From Yoonia maritima (GTDB taxonomy: Bacteria > Pseudomonadota > Alphaproteobacteria > Rhodobacterales > Rhodobacteraceae), in assembly GCF_002933395.1 (NCBI RefSeq), contig NZ_PKFN01000007.1:1-64000 (forward strand): a stretch of DNA of 64,000 nucleotides, in the 5' to 3' direction. Position numbers and translations under genes: made by a program. Under the pieces are notes generated by a model, which was not told where the DNA came from, did no database searches, and saw only the letters and a program-made list of their open reading frames with translations. Each line of letters begins with the position of its first letter. Within the stretch, counting starts at the first letter, position 1. Below, piece after piece: positions 16,982 to 25,061 of this stretch.

Positions 16982-18547
16982 ATGCGTATTTGGCTCTCCT
17001 TAGCACTTTTTTGTTTACAAGCAGCATCCTTGCAGGCCGCAATAACGCCCGAAGAATTGCGTGGATTGGCGTATGCAGGGGACATTGATGGTGCGGAACA
17101 GGCACTGCGCCAAGCCCATGCCGAAAGTCTTGATGGGACCATCAGTTTTGCCGAACTCCGCGAACTCGCCACGATACTAAATGTATCGCATCCCGACGTG
17201 ATCGAATTTGTTAAAGATTGGCTGCTGAAATATCCCACTTCACCCTATGCGAAGTCCCTAAGGGCGTTTCAGATGCGAGAAACAGCATGGAGACTGAGAG
17301 GGACTAGGTTCGTTTCCGATACCCATCCAGATGCGCTTCATGCATTTAGTGATCTGCAAAACCGAGGAATGAACCTTGCCTTGGAGGCCTATGCTGATGC
17401 ACCTGATTATGTGCTCGCGTCTGACGCAGTGTTTACCCACCAACTGACAACTAAGCGTCTAGACTGGGACACGGTCGGTGTTGTTGTCGATGATGTAATG
17501 ACTGCGACCCCTAGCCGCGATTCCCTCATGAGGATTAGCTTGCTCACATTACCGCAATGGGGCGGGGTCGGGCATCAAGGCATTGTTGCCTTGTGTGAAC
17601 AATATGCGGGACAAATCACCGATGTCGAGGAGGGGTACAGCCCGGATGTATGCACTATTGATTTGATCCATAGCACAACACCTTCAAATCAGGCCAAATC
17701 ATACGCCGCGCGACTTCTTGGTGACAGTATTCACCCAAACATGCTTCGTGCGCGTTTACGGCGAGCGGCCGAAAGAAAAAACGACGAGGATCAAGAGTTA
17801 ATTCTATCGTTTTTATCTCATGTTGGTGTTTCTGACTACGAATTTGCTGAGCATTTAGCACGTCATGTCCGACATAACGATCGGGTTGAGGAGCAGATGC
17901 ATGCACTTGATGCACGTTGGCAGGCTGAAGCAAGTATAGCAATTGCGCACGATCCTTATAACTCGGATCTTATCGATATTTTATTGCGCAAGTATTCGTT
18001 GCCCATGTCCTTTAGCTATTCACCTGACAATGAACGCGCCGAAATCTTGATAAGACGTCACGCTACCGCTGTTTTGTTTGATGGGTCTGCATGGGCCCGC
18101 GCAGCTTCTACCCTGAACGGAGAGCTGACCGCGATGGACCCTGCGCTCGCGGATCCGTTTTTTGTTAATGCGATTTACTATAGCGATTACTACCCGGATC
18201 AAATAGCCGCGATGATTGATTTCAAATCACGTACCTATGCCGAGCATCAGTTAATGGTCGACTACAACGCACCACTAAATATGACTGATGATGAAGTCGT
18301 AGCAGAGTTATTATGTCCGATTGTGCGCCTCGATAGACTGTTTCGTGAAGTATGTGACGTATCCCCACAGCCCGATGGAGCGTGTTCGGATTTGACGTTG
18401 TGGGCGCGGTTTTACCCTGTTGCTATAGAGCGGGTTAGCACTGAAGGACTATGTCAAAAAGAGCAGACAGCGCCCATCAGTGAGTTGATGTACCAACCTA
18501 TGCGCCCAGATATGAACGCTCTGCACGAAGGTATTGCTAACCGGTAA
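16982..18547 (+). CDS. Large secreted protein of unknown function
   Basis: A 521-residue protein with a clear signal peptide (MRIWLSLALFCLQAASLQA, cleavage near 19-20). The remainder looks mainly helical, with repeated AEHLARHV/ELATIL-like segments that suggest helical repeats. I see no catalytic motif. Paired cysteines near the C-terminus (LLCPIVRLDRLFREVCDV, DGACSDL, EGLCQKE) could form disulfides, which fits a periplasmic or exported location. AGGA stands before the ATG. Base composition appears lower in GC than in lepA downstream, hinting at acquisition. No partner gene is obvious. Confidence 0.75.
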   Translation: MRIWLSLALFCLQAASLQAAITPEELRGLAYAGDIDGAEQALRQAHAESLDGTISFAELRELATILNVSHPDVIEFVKDWLLKYPTSPYAKSLRAFQMRETAWRLRGTRFVSDTHPDALHAFSDLQNRGMNLALEAYADAPDYVLASDAVFTHQLTTKRLDWDTVGVVVDDVMTATPSRDSLMRISLLTLPQWGGVGHQGIVALCEQYAGQITDVEEGYSPDVCTIDLIHSTTPSNQAKSYAARLLGDSIHPNMLRARLRRAAERKNDEDQELILSFLSHVGVSDYEFAEHLARHVRHNDRVEEQMHALDARWQAEASIAIAHDPYNSDLIDILLRKYSLPMSFSYSPDNERAEILIRRHATAVLFDGSAWARAASTLNGELTAMDPALADPFFVNAIYYSDYYPDQIAAMIDFKSRTYAEHQLMVDYNAPLNMTDDEVVAELLCPIVRLDRLFREVCDVSPQPDGACSDLTLWARFYPVAIERVSTEGLCQKEQTAPISELMYQPMRPDMNALHEGIANR

Positions 18548-18692
18548 ATATTTTAAGCGAGCTTGGCTGGTTGAACGGTGCGTCACCAACCGAATTGAAC
18601 CTGAAGAGGCTTGTTCGACATCATCTCTGCTCTTGCAAAACCATTGTTCTTTGGCCATTGACGGTTCAAACTTTGCATAGGGCTTCCCCTTC

Positions 18693-20492
18693 ATGACTGA
18701 CCTCGATCACATCCGTAACTTCTCTATCGTCGCGCATATTGACCACGGTAAGTCCACGCTTGCCGATCGGTTGATCCAAGAGACCAACACGGTGGCCTTG
18801 CGCGACATGAAGGCGCAGCTGCTGGACAGCATGGATATCGAACGTGAACGCGGGATCACGATCAAGGCCAACACGGTGCGCATCGATTATACCGCGCAAA
18901 ACGGTGAAACCTATGTGTTGAACCTGATCGACACTCCGGGTCACGTGGATTTCGCCTATGAGGTGTCTCGGTCCATGCGTGCGGTCGAAGGGTCGCTCTT
19001 GGTTGTGGATAGCACCCAAGGGGTCGAAGCCCAGACGCTGGCTAACGTGTATCACGCGATTGATGCGGACCATGAAATTGTGCCTGTGCTAAACAAGATC
19101 GATCTGCCTGCGTCCGAATGCGATCAAGTTGCCGCACAGATTGAAGACGTGATCGGGATCGACGCGTCTGAAGCGATCCGCGTGTCAGCGAAAACCGGTG
19201 TTGGTATTGTCGAAACGCTTGAGGCTATTGTGCATAAGCTGCCAGCGCCCAAGGGCGACCGCGATGCGCCGCTGAAGGCGATGCTGGTGGACAGTTGGTA
19301 CGACAGCTATCTGGGCGTGATCGTTCTGGTGCGGATCATCGACGGCACCATGAAGAAAAACGACCGGATCAAATTCATGTCCAACGGGACTGTGCATGGG
19401 ATCGACAAAATCGGTGTGTTCCGTCCGCAGATGCAGGATGTCGCTGATCTTGGGCCGGGCGAGATTGGGTTCATCACCGCATCCATCAAGCAGGTGCGCG
19501 ATACGCGGGTGGGTGATACCATCACATCCGAGAAAAAGGGCACCGAAGTCGCGCTGCCGGGCTTTAAGCCTGCGCAACCGGTTGTGTTCTGTGGCTTGTT
19601 CCCCGTGGATAGCGCCGAATTCGAAGACCTGCGCGATGCGATTGATAAACTGGCGCTGAACGACGCGTCATTCAGCCACGAGATGGAAACATCTGCCGCG
19701 CTGGGCTTTGGCTTCCGCTGTGGTTTCCTTGGGTTGCTGCACCTTGAGGTGATCCGCGACCGGATTGAACGCGAATATAACATTGAGCTGATCACAACCG
19801 CGCCGTCGGTGGTTTACCACGTCTATATGCGTGACGAGACGATGATTGACCTGCACAACCCTGCTGACATGCCTGACATGACCCATGTGGACCATATCGA
19901 GGAACCGCGGATCAAGGCGACGATCCTTGTGCCCGATGATTATCTGGGTGACGTGCTGAAACTGTGCCAAGATCGCCGTGGTGTGCAGCTAGACCTGACC
20001 TATGCGGGTAGCCGCGCGATGGTGGTTTATGACCTGCCATTGAACGAAGTCGTGTTTGATTTCTACGACCGCCTGAAATCGGTGACCAAGGGCTATGCGT
20101 CGTTTGATTATCAAATGACGGGCTATCAGCAGGATAACCTTGTGAAAATGTCGGTTCTGGTCAACGACGAACCCGTTGATGCGCTGTCGATGATGGTGCA
20201 CCGCGACCGCGCTGAACAGCGGGGCCGGGCGATGGTTGAAAAGCTAAAAGACCTGATCCCGCGCCACATGTTCAAAATCCCGATCCAAGCGGCCATCGGC
20301 GGCAAAGTCATCGCCCGCGAGACCCTATCGGCCCTTCGCAAAGACGTGACCGCCAAATGCTACGGCGGCGACGCGTCTCGGAAACGCAAACTGCTAGATA
20401 AGCAGAAGGCGGGTAAGAAAAAGATGCGGCAGTTTGGGAAAGTGGATATTCCTCAGGAAGCGTTTATTTCCGCGCTTAAAATGGACAGCTAA
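18693..20492 (+). CDS. lepA: Elongation factor 4 (LepA)
   Basis: LepA/EF4 is a ribosome-associated translational GTPase. All parts of the 599-residue family protein are visible: G1 AHIDHGKST near 14-22, [23 protein letters not shown], then domains II and III. The LepA-specific C-terminal domain is rich in lysine and contains [26 protein letters not shown]. The start at 18693 gives [19 protein letters not shown], as in the family. The stop codon lies inside a terminator hairpin. Confidence 0.97.
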   Translation: MTDLDHIRNFSIVAHIDHGKSTLADRLIQETNTVALRDMKAQLLDSMDIERERGITIKANTVRIDYTAQNGETYVLNLIDTPGHVDFAYEVSRSMRAVEGSLLVVDSTQGVEAQTLANVYHAIDADHEIVPVLNKIDLPASECDQVAAQIEDVIGIDASEAIRVSAKTGVGIVETLEAIVHKLPAPKGDRDAPLKAMLVDSWYDSYLGVIVLVRIIDGTMKKNDRIKFMSNGTVHGIDKIGVFRPQMQDVADLGPGEIGFITASIKQVRDTRVGDTITSEKKGTEVALPGFKPAQPVVFCGLFPVDSAEFEDLRDAIDKLALNDASFSHEMETSAALGFGFRCGFLGLLHLEVIRDRIEREYNIELITTAPSVVYHVYMRDETMIDLHNPADMPDMTHVDHIEEPRIKATILVPDDYLGDVLKLCQDRRGVQLDLTYAGSRAMVVYDLPLNEVVFDFYDRLKSVTKGYASFDYQMTGYQQDNLVKMSVLVNDEPVDALSMMVHRDRAEQRGRAMVEKLKDLIPRHMFKIPIQAAIGGKVIARETLSALRKDVTAKCYGGDASRKRKLLDKQKAGKKKMRQFGKVDIPQEAFISALKMDS

Positions 20493-20508
20493 GAGCTGTC
20501 CGTTTTTG
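20483..20508 (+). terminator. Terminator of lepA overlapping its stop codon
   Basis: An eight-base-pair stem (20483-20490 with 20494-20501) with a three-base AAG loop is followed by GTTTTTGG. The lepA TAA occupies the last stem base and the first loop bases. Confidence 0.8.
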
Positions 20509-20579
20509 GAGCGCGTGTGGGAAAGAGGAAGATGAAGGCCGTTCCAGCAGTTACTACATACGACAACTATATTTAGAAA

Positions 20580-21230
20580 ATGGTGTATTCGATGAGTAAG
20601 TTAAATCCGAAGTGCGGAATGGTTATGCCGATTTCTGAATGTGATGGCTGCGGCGAAGCTCATTGGAAAGAAGTTCTAATTCTTTTGGAACGAGCTGCAA
20701 GGGAAGCTGGCTTCACGCCTCATCTCGTGAGCGATGCGGACGATGCAGGCGTAATCCAGAAACGAATTGTTCAGAACTTGTATGAATGCCCAGTAGTCGT
20801 GTGTGACATTAGTGGTCGAAATGCAAACGTCATGTTTGAGTTGGGAATGAGGCTAGCATTCGACAAGCCAACCGTAATCATCAAAGATGATCAGACGCCA
20901 TATTCATTTGATACATCTCCGTTTGATACCATAAGTTATCCACGCGATTTGAGGTATACAAAAGTAGAAGCATTTCATAACGCTCTCGTTTCAAAGATTA
21001 AAAATACGGCAAGTTCAGACGGTAGCGATAGTTTTTTAAAGAGCTTTGGTTCGTTTAAAGTAGCAGACCTTTCCGTCGAAAAAGCGCCAGCGGACGAACT
21101 AATATTAGAAGAAATGTCGCTAATAAAGACTGAATTGCGGGCCATGCGAAATCAAGCGCGTAATTCTGAACATATGTACGTAAAGTCGTCAAATAAATTA
21201 ACTCAGCTGTATGGCGGAATTCACCCTTAA
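20580..21230 (+). CDS. Nucleoside 2-deoxyribosyltransferase/TIR-like protein
   Basis: A 216-residue protein whose first 110 residues carry the sequence order MPIS...LLERAAREAGFTPHLVSD, then QKRIVQNLYECPVVVCDISGRNANVMFELG, then RLAFDKPTVIIKDD. This Rossmann-like pattern, with Asp, Ser and a Glu in FELG, belongs to the nucleoside-deoxyribosyltransferase-like superfamily, neighbours of TIR and SLOG domains that bind or cleave nucleotides such as NAD in defence proteins. The C-terminal 80 residues look helical and could sense or oligomerise. The start may be 20580 or 20592 (MSKLNPK). The gene seems AT-richer than lepA. Its role is unknown; a defence or nucleotide-signalling role is inference. Confidence 0.65.
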   Translation: MVYSMSKLNPKCGMVMPISECDGCGEAHWKEVLILLERAAREAGFTPHLVSDADDAGVIQKRIVQNLYECPVVVCDISGRNANVMFELGMRLAFDKPTVIIKDDQTPYSFDTSPFDTISYPRDLRYTKVEAFHNALVSKIKNTASSDGSDSFLKSFGSFKVADLSVEKAPADELILEEMSLIKTELRAMRNQARNSEHMYVKSSNKLTQLYGGIHP

Positions 21231-21233
21231 AGT

Positions 21234-21479
21234 ATGAAACAAACCGAACTTCTCTATATTGGAAATCAGAGTCAGGGGGGCCTTATTGATGGTGTTGAAC
21301 AGTTGTTAACTAATGTACGCAATACGCCAGGAGTTTTAGAAGCTGATACGACGAAAATCGACGGTGAGGTTTATCTATCAGTAACTTATGAGATCGATTC
21401 TGACCGAAGTGAAGGAAAAGCATCAAGGATGATAGTAGGATCGTGTATTCATGACCTAAAAAATAGGAAAAACCTGTGA
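21234..21479 (+). CDS. Small hypothetical protein coupled to the upstream gene
   Basis: This 81-residue protein starts three bases after the stop of the deoxyribosyltransferase-like gene, so the two are almost surely cotranscribed. It is mixed alpha/beta by eye (GEVYLSVTYEID looks like a strand), has one cysteine, no signal and no membrane segment. I recognise no domain. It could be an accessory or immunity-type partner. It ends exactly at the hairpin-rich region. Confidence 0.6.
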   Translation: MKQTELLYIGNQSQGGLIDGVEQLLTNVRNTPGVLEADTTKIDGEVYLSVTYEIDSDRSEGKASRMIVGSCIHDLKNRKNL

Positions 21480-21481
21480 AA

Positions 21482-21781
21482 GCCAAATCTCCGATTTGGC
21501 AGCGCCCGGGCGAGGGCTTCGCCCATTTTCACCCTAATTGATCCACTGGATCAATTTCAAGACGGTTCAAACCCTCCCCCATGGGGAGGGCGCTTCGCAC
21601 CCCCCGCGCTTTGCGCGTTTACCGCTGAAACTGTCCTCGACAGTTTCCAGGACGCGGCTCACCCCCGAGGTCCACGCGCCGGATACTGATGGGCACCGTG
21701 TTAACGAAACGCCTTCTGTGGCCGTACTCTTTTGCGCCTCACGCGGTCCCTCGGACCGTTTGTCGATCCAAGCGCGGCTTG
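21482..21781. repeat. Cluster of perfect hairpins, mostly with 3-nt loops
   Basis: Within 300 bp there are seven perfect inverted repeats with three-base loops. They are 21482-21500 (8 bp, loop TCC), 21536-21556 (9 bp, ACT), 21572-21590 (8 bp, CAT), 21605-21617 (5 bp, TTT), 21627-21647 (9 bp, CTC), 21744-21758 (6 bp, CTC) and 21769-21781 (5 bp, GCG). An eighth, at 21508-21524 (6 bp), has a five-base loop. The arms are unrelated in sequence. No convincing gene occupies the region, and only the first hairpin is placed like a terminator (no T-run follows it). This fills the 380-bp gap between the two accessory genes. Confidence 0.85.
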
Positions 21782-21858
21782 CCTCAAGTGACGAGAAATC
21801 CAATAATGATTTGTGGCAATATTGGAAGTTGTGATAGCGATGCCTCGACCAGTGAATT

Positions 21859-23064
21859 GTGAAAAAAATGATTATACATCCTACCGAAATTACCAAATCT
21901 GACGGGCGTGTCCGTGTTTCATCTGTGGTTGAGATCGAGACCCCGGGTAAGGTGTTTACTGCAAATAACGCTGCGACGATGGAGCTTTGGATTGACTGGC
22001 CCGAGGCGTATTTTGTGCCCGATACGCCCGATGCCGGACCGTTTGCGCTTATTTGTTTGACGGCGGCGATGTGTCTGAAAGAGCGGTTGGTTATAAAAAC
22101 GCCAATATCGCAATCATTGCTTATTAATATGCTTGAGGCGATGGAGATTTATGCGAACGATTTCCCGCACCTATGCGAAATAATTCCGCTTGAGGTCGCG
22201 ACGTATGATCTGCCACGTAACCCGCAAACCCGGGTGGGGTCTTTTTATTCCGGTGGCGTGGATTCTCTTTATAATATTGCTGAACACAGACGGTTGGAAA
22301 CCCAATTCGGAGTAGTGCCGGTTTCTGATCTTTGGCTTATTCAGGGGATGGATATCGGTCTGCAACAGGATGAGCTTTGGAATGAAACCAAAGATCTTTT
22401 GCAGGCGTCGGTTGCCCAAAATGAACAACTGCGCTGCGTTGATATTCGCACGAATGCGCGCGAGTTTCAGGGCAAGATCGTGAGCTGGGACGAACTAGGC
22501 TTTAGCGCGATACTTGGCGGTATCGCGAAGTGTTTCGCACCCATCGTGAATACGGCTTTGATTGGTTCATATGCAAAATACAAAGATATCATGCCGCATG
22601 CTAGTTCTCCGATGATTGATCCCATGTGGTCGTGCGACCGTCAAACTGTCAGGCATTTTTCATGCCGTGCAGATCGCATGGAGAAGATTCGAGTCATTTC
22701 AGAATGCGCCCCTGAGTTGCTAAAAACGCTAAGAGTCTGTTATTCAAACTTTGACGGTGAATATAATTGCGGTCGGTGCGAAAAGTGCCTGCGTACCCAA
22801 ATGCAGTTGCTTTTGTGTGGGAGCATCGACAAGTGCGAAATGTTCAATAAGAAAATTGTCGCTGACGATCTTCGTCAATTGAAGCTGCCGTGGAAAAAGA
22901 AGAATAATTACACTTGGGATTTTTGGCGTGATATCCACGCGGCTTGCCACGAGGCTGGCATGGACGATTTTGAACGTGAGCTTACGCGGCAATTCAAACG
23001 CAACCGCGTGAGAGCGGTGGTGAAACGAATGATCGACAGAATGCGCAGTGCGTTTAACCAATAG
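21859..23064 (+). CDS. QueC-like PP-loop ATPase domain protein
   Basis: A 401-residue protein with the ATP-pyrophosphatase P-loop SGGVDS at residues 131-136 and a C-terminal zinc-type cluster: Cys294, then CGRCEKC at 304-310, followed by LRT. That pairing is the QueC (7-cyano-7-deazaguanine synthase) pattern, but the protein is far longer than QueC and has a 120-residue N-terminal extension, so it is not the housekeeping enzyme. QueC-like proteins occur in surface-glycan loci and as QatC or Cap9 in anti-phage systems. Which applies here is unknown. The start is GTG at 21859 or ATG at 21868; no ribosome site decides it. Confidence 0.75.
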   Translation: MKKMIIHPTEITKSDGRVRVSSVVEIETPGKVFTANNAATMELWIDWPEAYFVPDTPDAGPFALICLTAAMCLKERLVIKTPISQSLLINMLEAMEIYANDFPHLCEIIPLEVATYDLPRNPQTRVGSFYSGGVDSLYNIAEHRRLETQFGVVPVSDLWLIQGMDIGLQQDELWNETKDLLQASVAQNEQLRCVDIRTNAREFQGKIVSWDELGFSAILGGIAKCFAPIVNTALIGSYAKYKDIMPHASSPMIDPMWSCDRQTVRHFSCRADRMEKIRVISECAPELLKTLRVCYSNFDGEYNCGRCEKCLRTQMQLLLCGSIDKCEMFNKKIVADDLRQLKLPWKKKNNYTWDFWRDIHAACHEAGMDDFERELTRQFKRNRVRAVVKRMIDRMRSAFNQ

Positions 23065-23138
23065 TCTGGTTACGGCGCCGTTAAACGCATTCAGGCCTCG
23101 CATCGTGCAAGACCTGAAAAAATTCTGTCCGATCGCGC

Positions 23139-23282
23139 TTAAAGATCGTTTTGTACGTCTTGGCTTTCTTCTGTAATCGCGTCGCCTGCGTTGGAAATGT
23201 CTTGGCCGGCACCTTTGACGGTTTCGCAGGCGCTAAGGGTAAAGGCGGCTAGGATCAGGGCAATCATGGGTGACTTACGCAT
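23139..23282 (-). CDS. Entericidin A/B family lipoprotein (first copy)
   Basis: A 47-residue lipoprotein read from the ATG at 23282, with AGGA upstream. The signal ends in the lipobox L-S-A-C (Cys19), followed by ETVKGAGQDISNAGDAI, the hallmark of entericidin-like (ecnA/B) peptides. The family consists of small membrane-anchored cell-envelope lipoproteins, in enterobacteria a toxin/antidote pair. A second copy lies at 24889-25005. Confidence 0.85.
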   Translation of the reverse strand: MRKSPMIALILAAFTLSACETVKGAGQDISNAGDAITEESQDVQNDL

Positions 23283-23427
23283 TGGGTCGTCCTTTCATTT
23301 ATAAATATCTATGGGGTCAACGCGTGATTGTCGCGTCGGTTCCATAATTGCGCAGATTGTCTTGACCCAAATCAAAGCGTCACGGCTGAAACCCGGTCAT
23401 TGTCGTGAAAGCTTTAGGAGGCACGAC

Positions 23428-23727
23428 ATGGATATTGATACCTATGAACAGACGCTAATCGCGCGTCGCGCAGAGCTGGTGGGCGATATGGTTGAGATCG
23501 AAGATCAGTTGGACGATCCGCCGTCCAAGGACTGGGATGACCGATCAACCGAACGTCAGGTAGAGGCGCTGGGGAATAGTGACTTGGCCGAGATTAAGCG
23601 GATTGACGCGGCACTTGCACGCATCAAGGCGGGTACATACGGCTATTGTCAGAAATGCGGTGAGCAGATTTCTGACGCACGGTTGACGCTGTTGCCTGAC
23701 ACGCCATTCTGCAAGACATGTGCCTGA
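23428..23727 (+). CDS. TraR/DksA family zinc finger protein
   Basis: A 99-residue protein with a short acidic coiled coil followed by a four-cysteine zinc finger, CQKCGE ... PFCKTC, near residues 77-98. This is the small DksA/TraR form, thought to bind RNA polymerase through its secondary channel. TAGGAGG stands directly before the ATG at 23428, which rules out the longer upstream frame. The two catalytic-tip aspartates of true DksA are not clearly present, so it may not replace DksA. Confidence 0.87.
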   Translation: MDIDTYEQTLIARRAELVGDMVEIEDQLDDPPSKDWDDRSTERQVEALGNSDLAEIKRIDAALARIKAGTYGYCQKCGEQISDARLTLLPDTPFCKTCA

Positions 23728-23770
23728 ACAACCGCTGGCCCTTGGGCCGCAAACCGGGTATCCCAGAGAT

Positions 23771-24277
23771 ATGATTTGCCCCCTTTGCCAAACGCCCGAT
23801 ACGCCGCTTTCAAGCTTTCCTGTGACGGGTGGCCCTGAAGGGGCAACCGTCGAGATTTGCGGGACGTGTGTCGCGCAGCTTGATAACCCGTCCGAGGATC
23901 ATTTCCGCGCGCTTGCCAGTACAATGTGGTCCGAAGACCCCGGTATTGCCGTGCTTGCCGCGCGGGTGCTGGTGAAAATCGGCACGCCGTGGGCGCTTGA
24001 TCTGGCCGATCAGCAGTATTTGGACGATGAGACCCGCGCATGGGCCGATAACGTGGTCGCAGCAAGCGAACACAAAGATGCCCATGGCGCGACCCTGAAT
24101 GCGGGTGACACTGTGGTCTTGATCAAAGATCTGCCTGTCAAAGGCGCGGGCTTTACCGCCAAACGTGGCACGGCGGTCCGCGGTATTTCATTAGTCGCTG
24201 AAAACGCAGGCCACATCGAAGGCCGGGTTGAGGGGCAGCGTATCGTCATCCTGACTGAGTTCGTTAAGAAAAAATAA
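23771..24277 (+). CDS. PhnA family protein
   Basis: This 168-residue protein begins MICPLCQTPDTPL and has a second pair CGTC near 36-39, a four-cysteine zinc ribbon. It ends with the PhnA C-terminal domain: GDTVVLIKDLPVKGAGFTAKRGT ... IEGRVEGQRIVILTEFVKK. Despite the name, this family is not part of the C-P lyase; its role is unclear. The frame is open to an ATG at 23720 inside the end of the preceding gene, but the family starts at 23771. Confidence 0.9.
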   Translation: MICPLCQTPDTPLSSFPVTGGPEGATVEICGTCVAQLDNPSEDHFRALASTMWSEDPGIAVLAARVLVKIGTPWALDLADQQYLDDETRAWADNVVAASEHKDAHGATLNAGDTVVLIKDLPVKGAGFTAKRGTAVRGISLVAENAGHIEGRVEGQRIVILTEFVKKK

Positions 24278-24332
24278 CGACGGAAATTTCAGGCGGCTGC
24301 GTATTAGCTTTGTCTAACGATGGAGCCGCCCG

Positions 24333-24416
24333 ATGTACTATTACCTTCCCCATGCTTTTGTTGCCCTGATGGGCGGTCTAAGTGTCGCAACCTTTATGAC
24401 GTCATGCGTGATTTAA
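24333..24416 (+). CDS. Possible 27-residue membrane peptide
   Basis: A short frame encodes MYYYLPHAFVALMGGLSVATFMTSCVI, one hydrophobic helix. GGAG is placed about seven bases before the ATG. Its last four bases overlap the end of the convergent gene. Support is limited to the ribosome site and hydrophobicity. Confidence 0.3.
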   Translation: MYYYLPHAFVALMGGLSVATFMTSCVI

Positions 24417-24772
24417 GGCTGCTGCGTAAGCTGTGTCCATGCGGCGTGATCTGCGCGTTTTAGCCGTGCCAGCGCATTTTCAGCGTCGGTGCGCAATGCG
24501 TCTTTGGTATCGGATTTTACCTCTTCAATCTCGGTGATCAGCCTGTCGATTTCCGGCAAGGCGACCCCGGTTTTGTCTGACAGTAGTTTCAGCGCCTCAA
24601 GCACTTTGCCTAGCTGTTTGCCATAGCTGGCGACTTCGGTCTGGATCTTATGTTCGATTATCGCGTTGCCTTTGATTTCGGGTGAAAACAGGCGCGGCGT
24701 GATTTCTTGGGTGACGTCACCCGAAAACGGTGCCCTGAAAATGGGGGACCAAATGTCAAATGGGGCGATCAT
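24413..24772 (-). CDS. Conserved hypothetical, coiled-coil
   Basis: A 119-residue protein. The first 40 residues (MIAPFDIWSPIFRAPFSGDVTQEITPRLF) look like a structured N-terminal motif. Residues 45-115 form a long amphipathic, probably coiled-coil helix rich in Lys, Glu and Ala. No catalytic motif is visible. The AGGAG before the ATG at 24772 is well spaced. It lies between the two entericidin-like genes on the same strand. Confidence 0.7.
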   Translation of the reverse strand: MIAPFDIWSPIFRAPFSGDVTQEITPRLFSPEIKGNAIIEHKIQTEVASYGKQLGKVLEALKLLSDKTGVALPEIDRLITEIEEVKSDTKDALRTDAENALARLKRADHAAWTQLTQQP

Positions 24773-24888
24773 GGCAATCTCCTTTTTGATGAATAAAAGG
24801 ATGCGACCAGTTTGTAGTTGGTTGAGTCAAGATGCCCTGACTGTGTTGCCAAAATTATGCGCGCAACGCCCGAAAGATAAGCGCGTCG

Positions 24889-25005
24889 TTAAAGCGCGTC
24901 ACTGACCGCTTCGCCTGCGTTGGTGATGTCGCGTCCGACGCCTTTGACAGTCTCGCAGGCGGATAGGCTAAAGACGGATAGAATGAGAAAAACGCGGATC
25001 AGCAT
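24889..25005 (-). CDS. Entericidin A/B family lipoprotein (second copy)
   Basis: A 38-residue lipoprotein beginning at the ATG at 25005. The signal MLIRVFLILSVFSLSAC ends with lipobox Cys17 and is followed by ETVKGVGRDITNAGEAV. Residues after the cysteine match the first copy (23139-23282) at most positions, so the two are paralogs on the same strand about 1.7 kb apart. This copy is shorter at the C-terminus. Confidence 0.82.
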   Translation of the reverse strand: MLIRVFLILSVFSLSACETVKGVGRDITNAGEAVSDAL

Positions 25006-25061
25006 CTAGTGCCCTCTGGGTTACGGTTTCGTGAAAATCCTAGTCGTTGGCAATCCACCAA

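Noticed and set aside
21538..21896. Open frames on both strands through the hairpin cluster
   Set aside because: The peptides follow the palindromes and show no protein features; treated as a repeat region.
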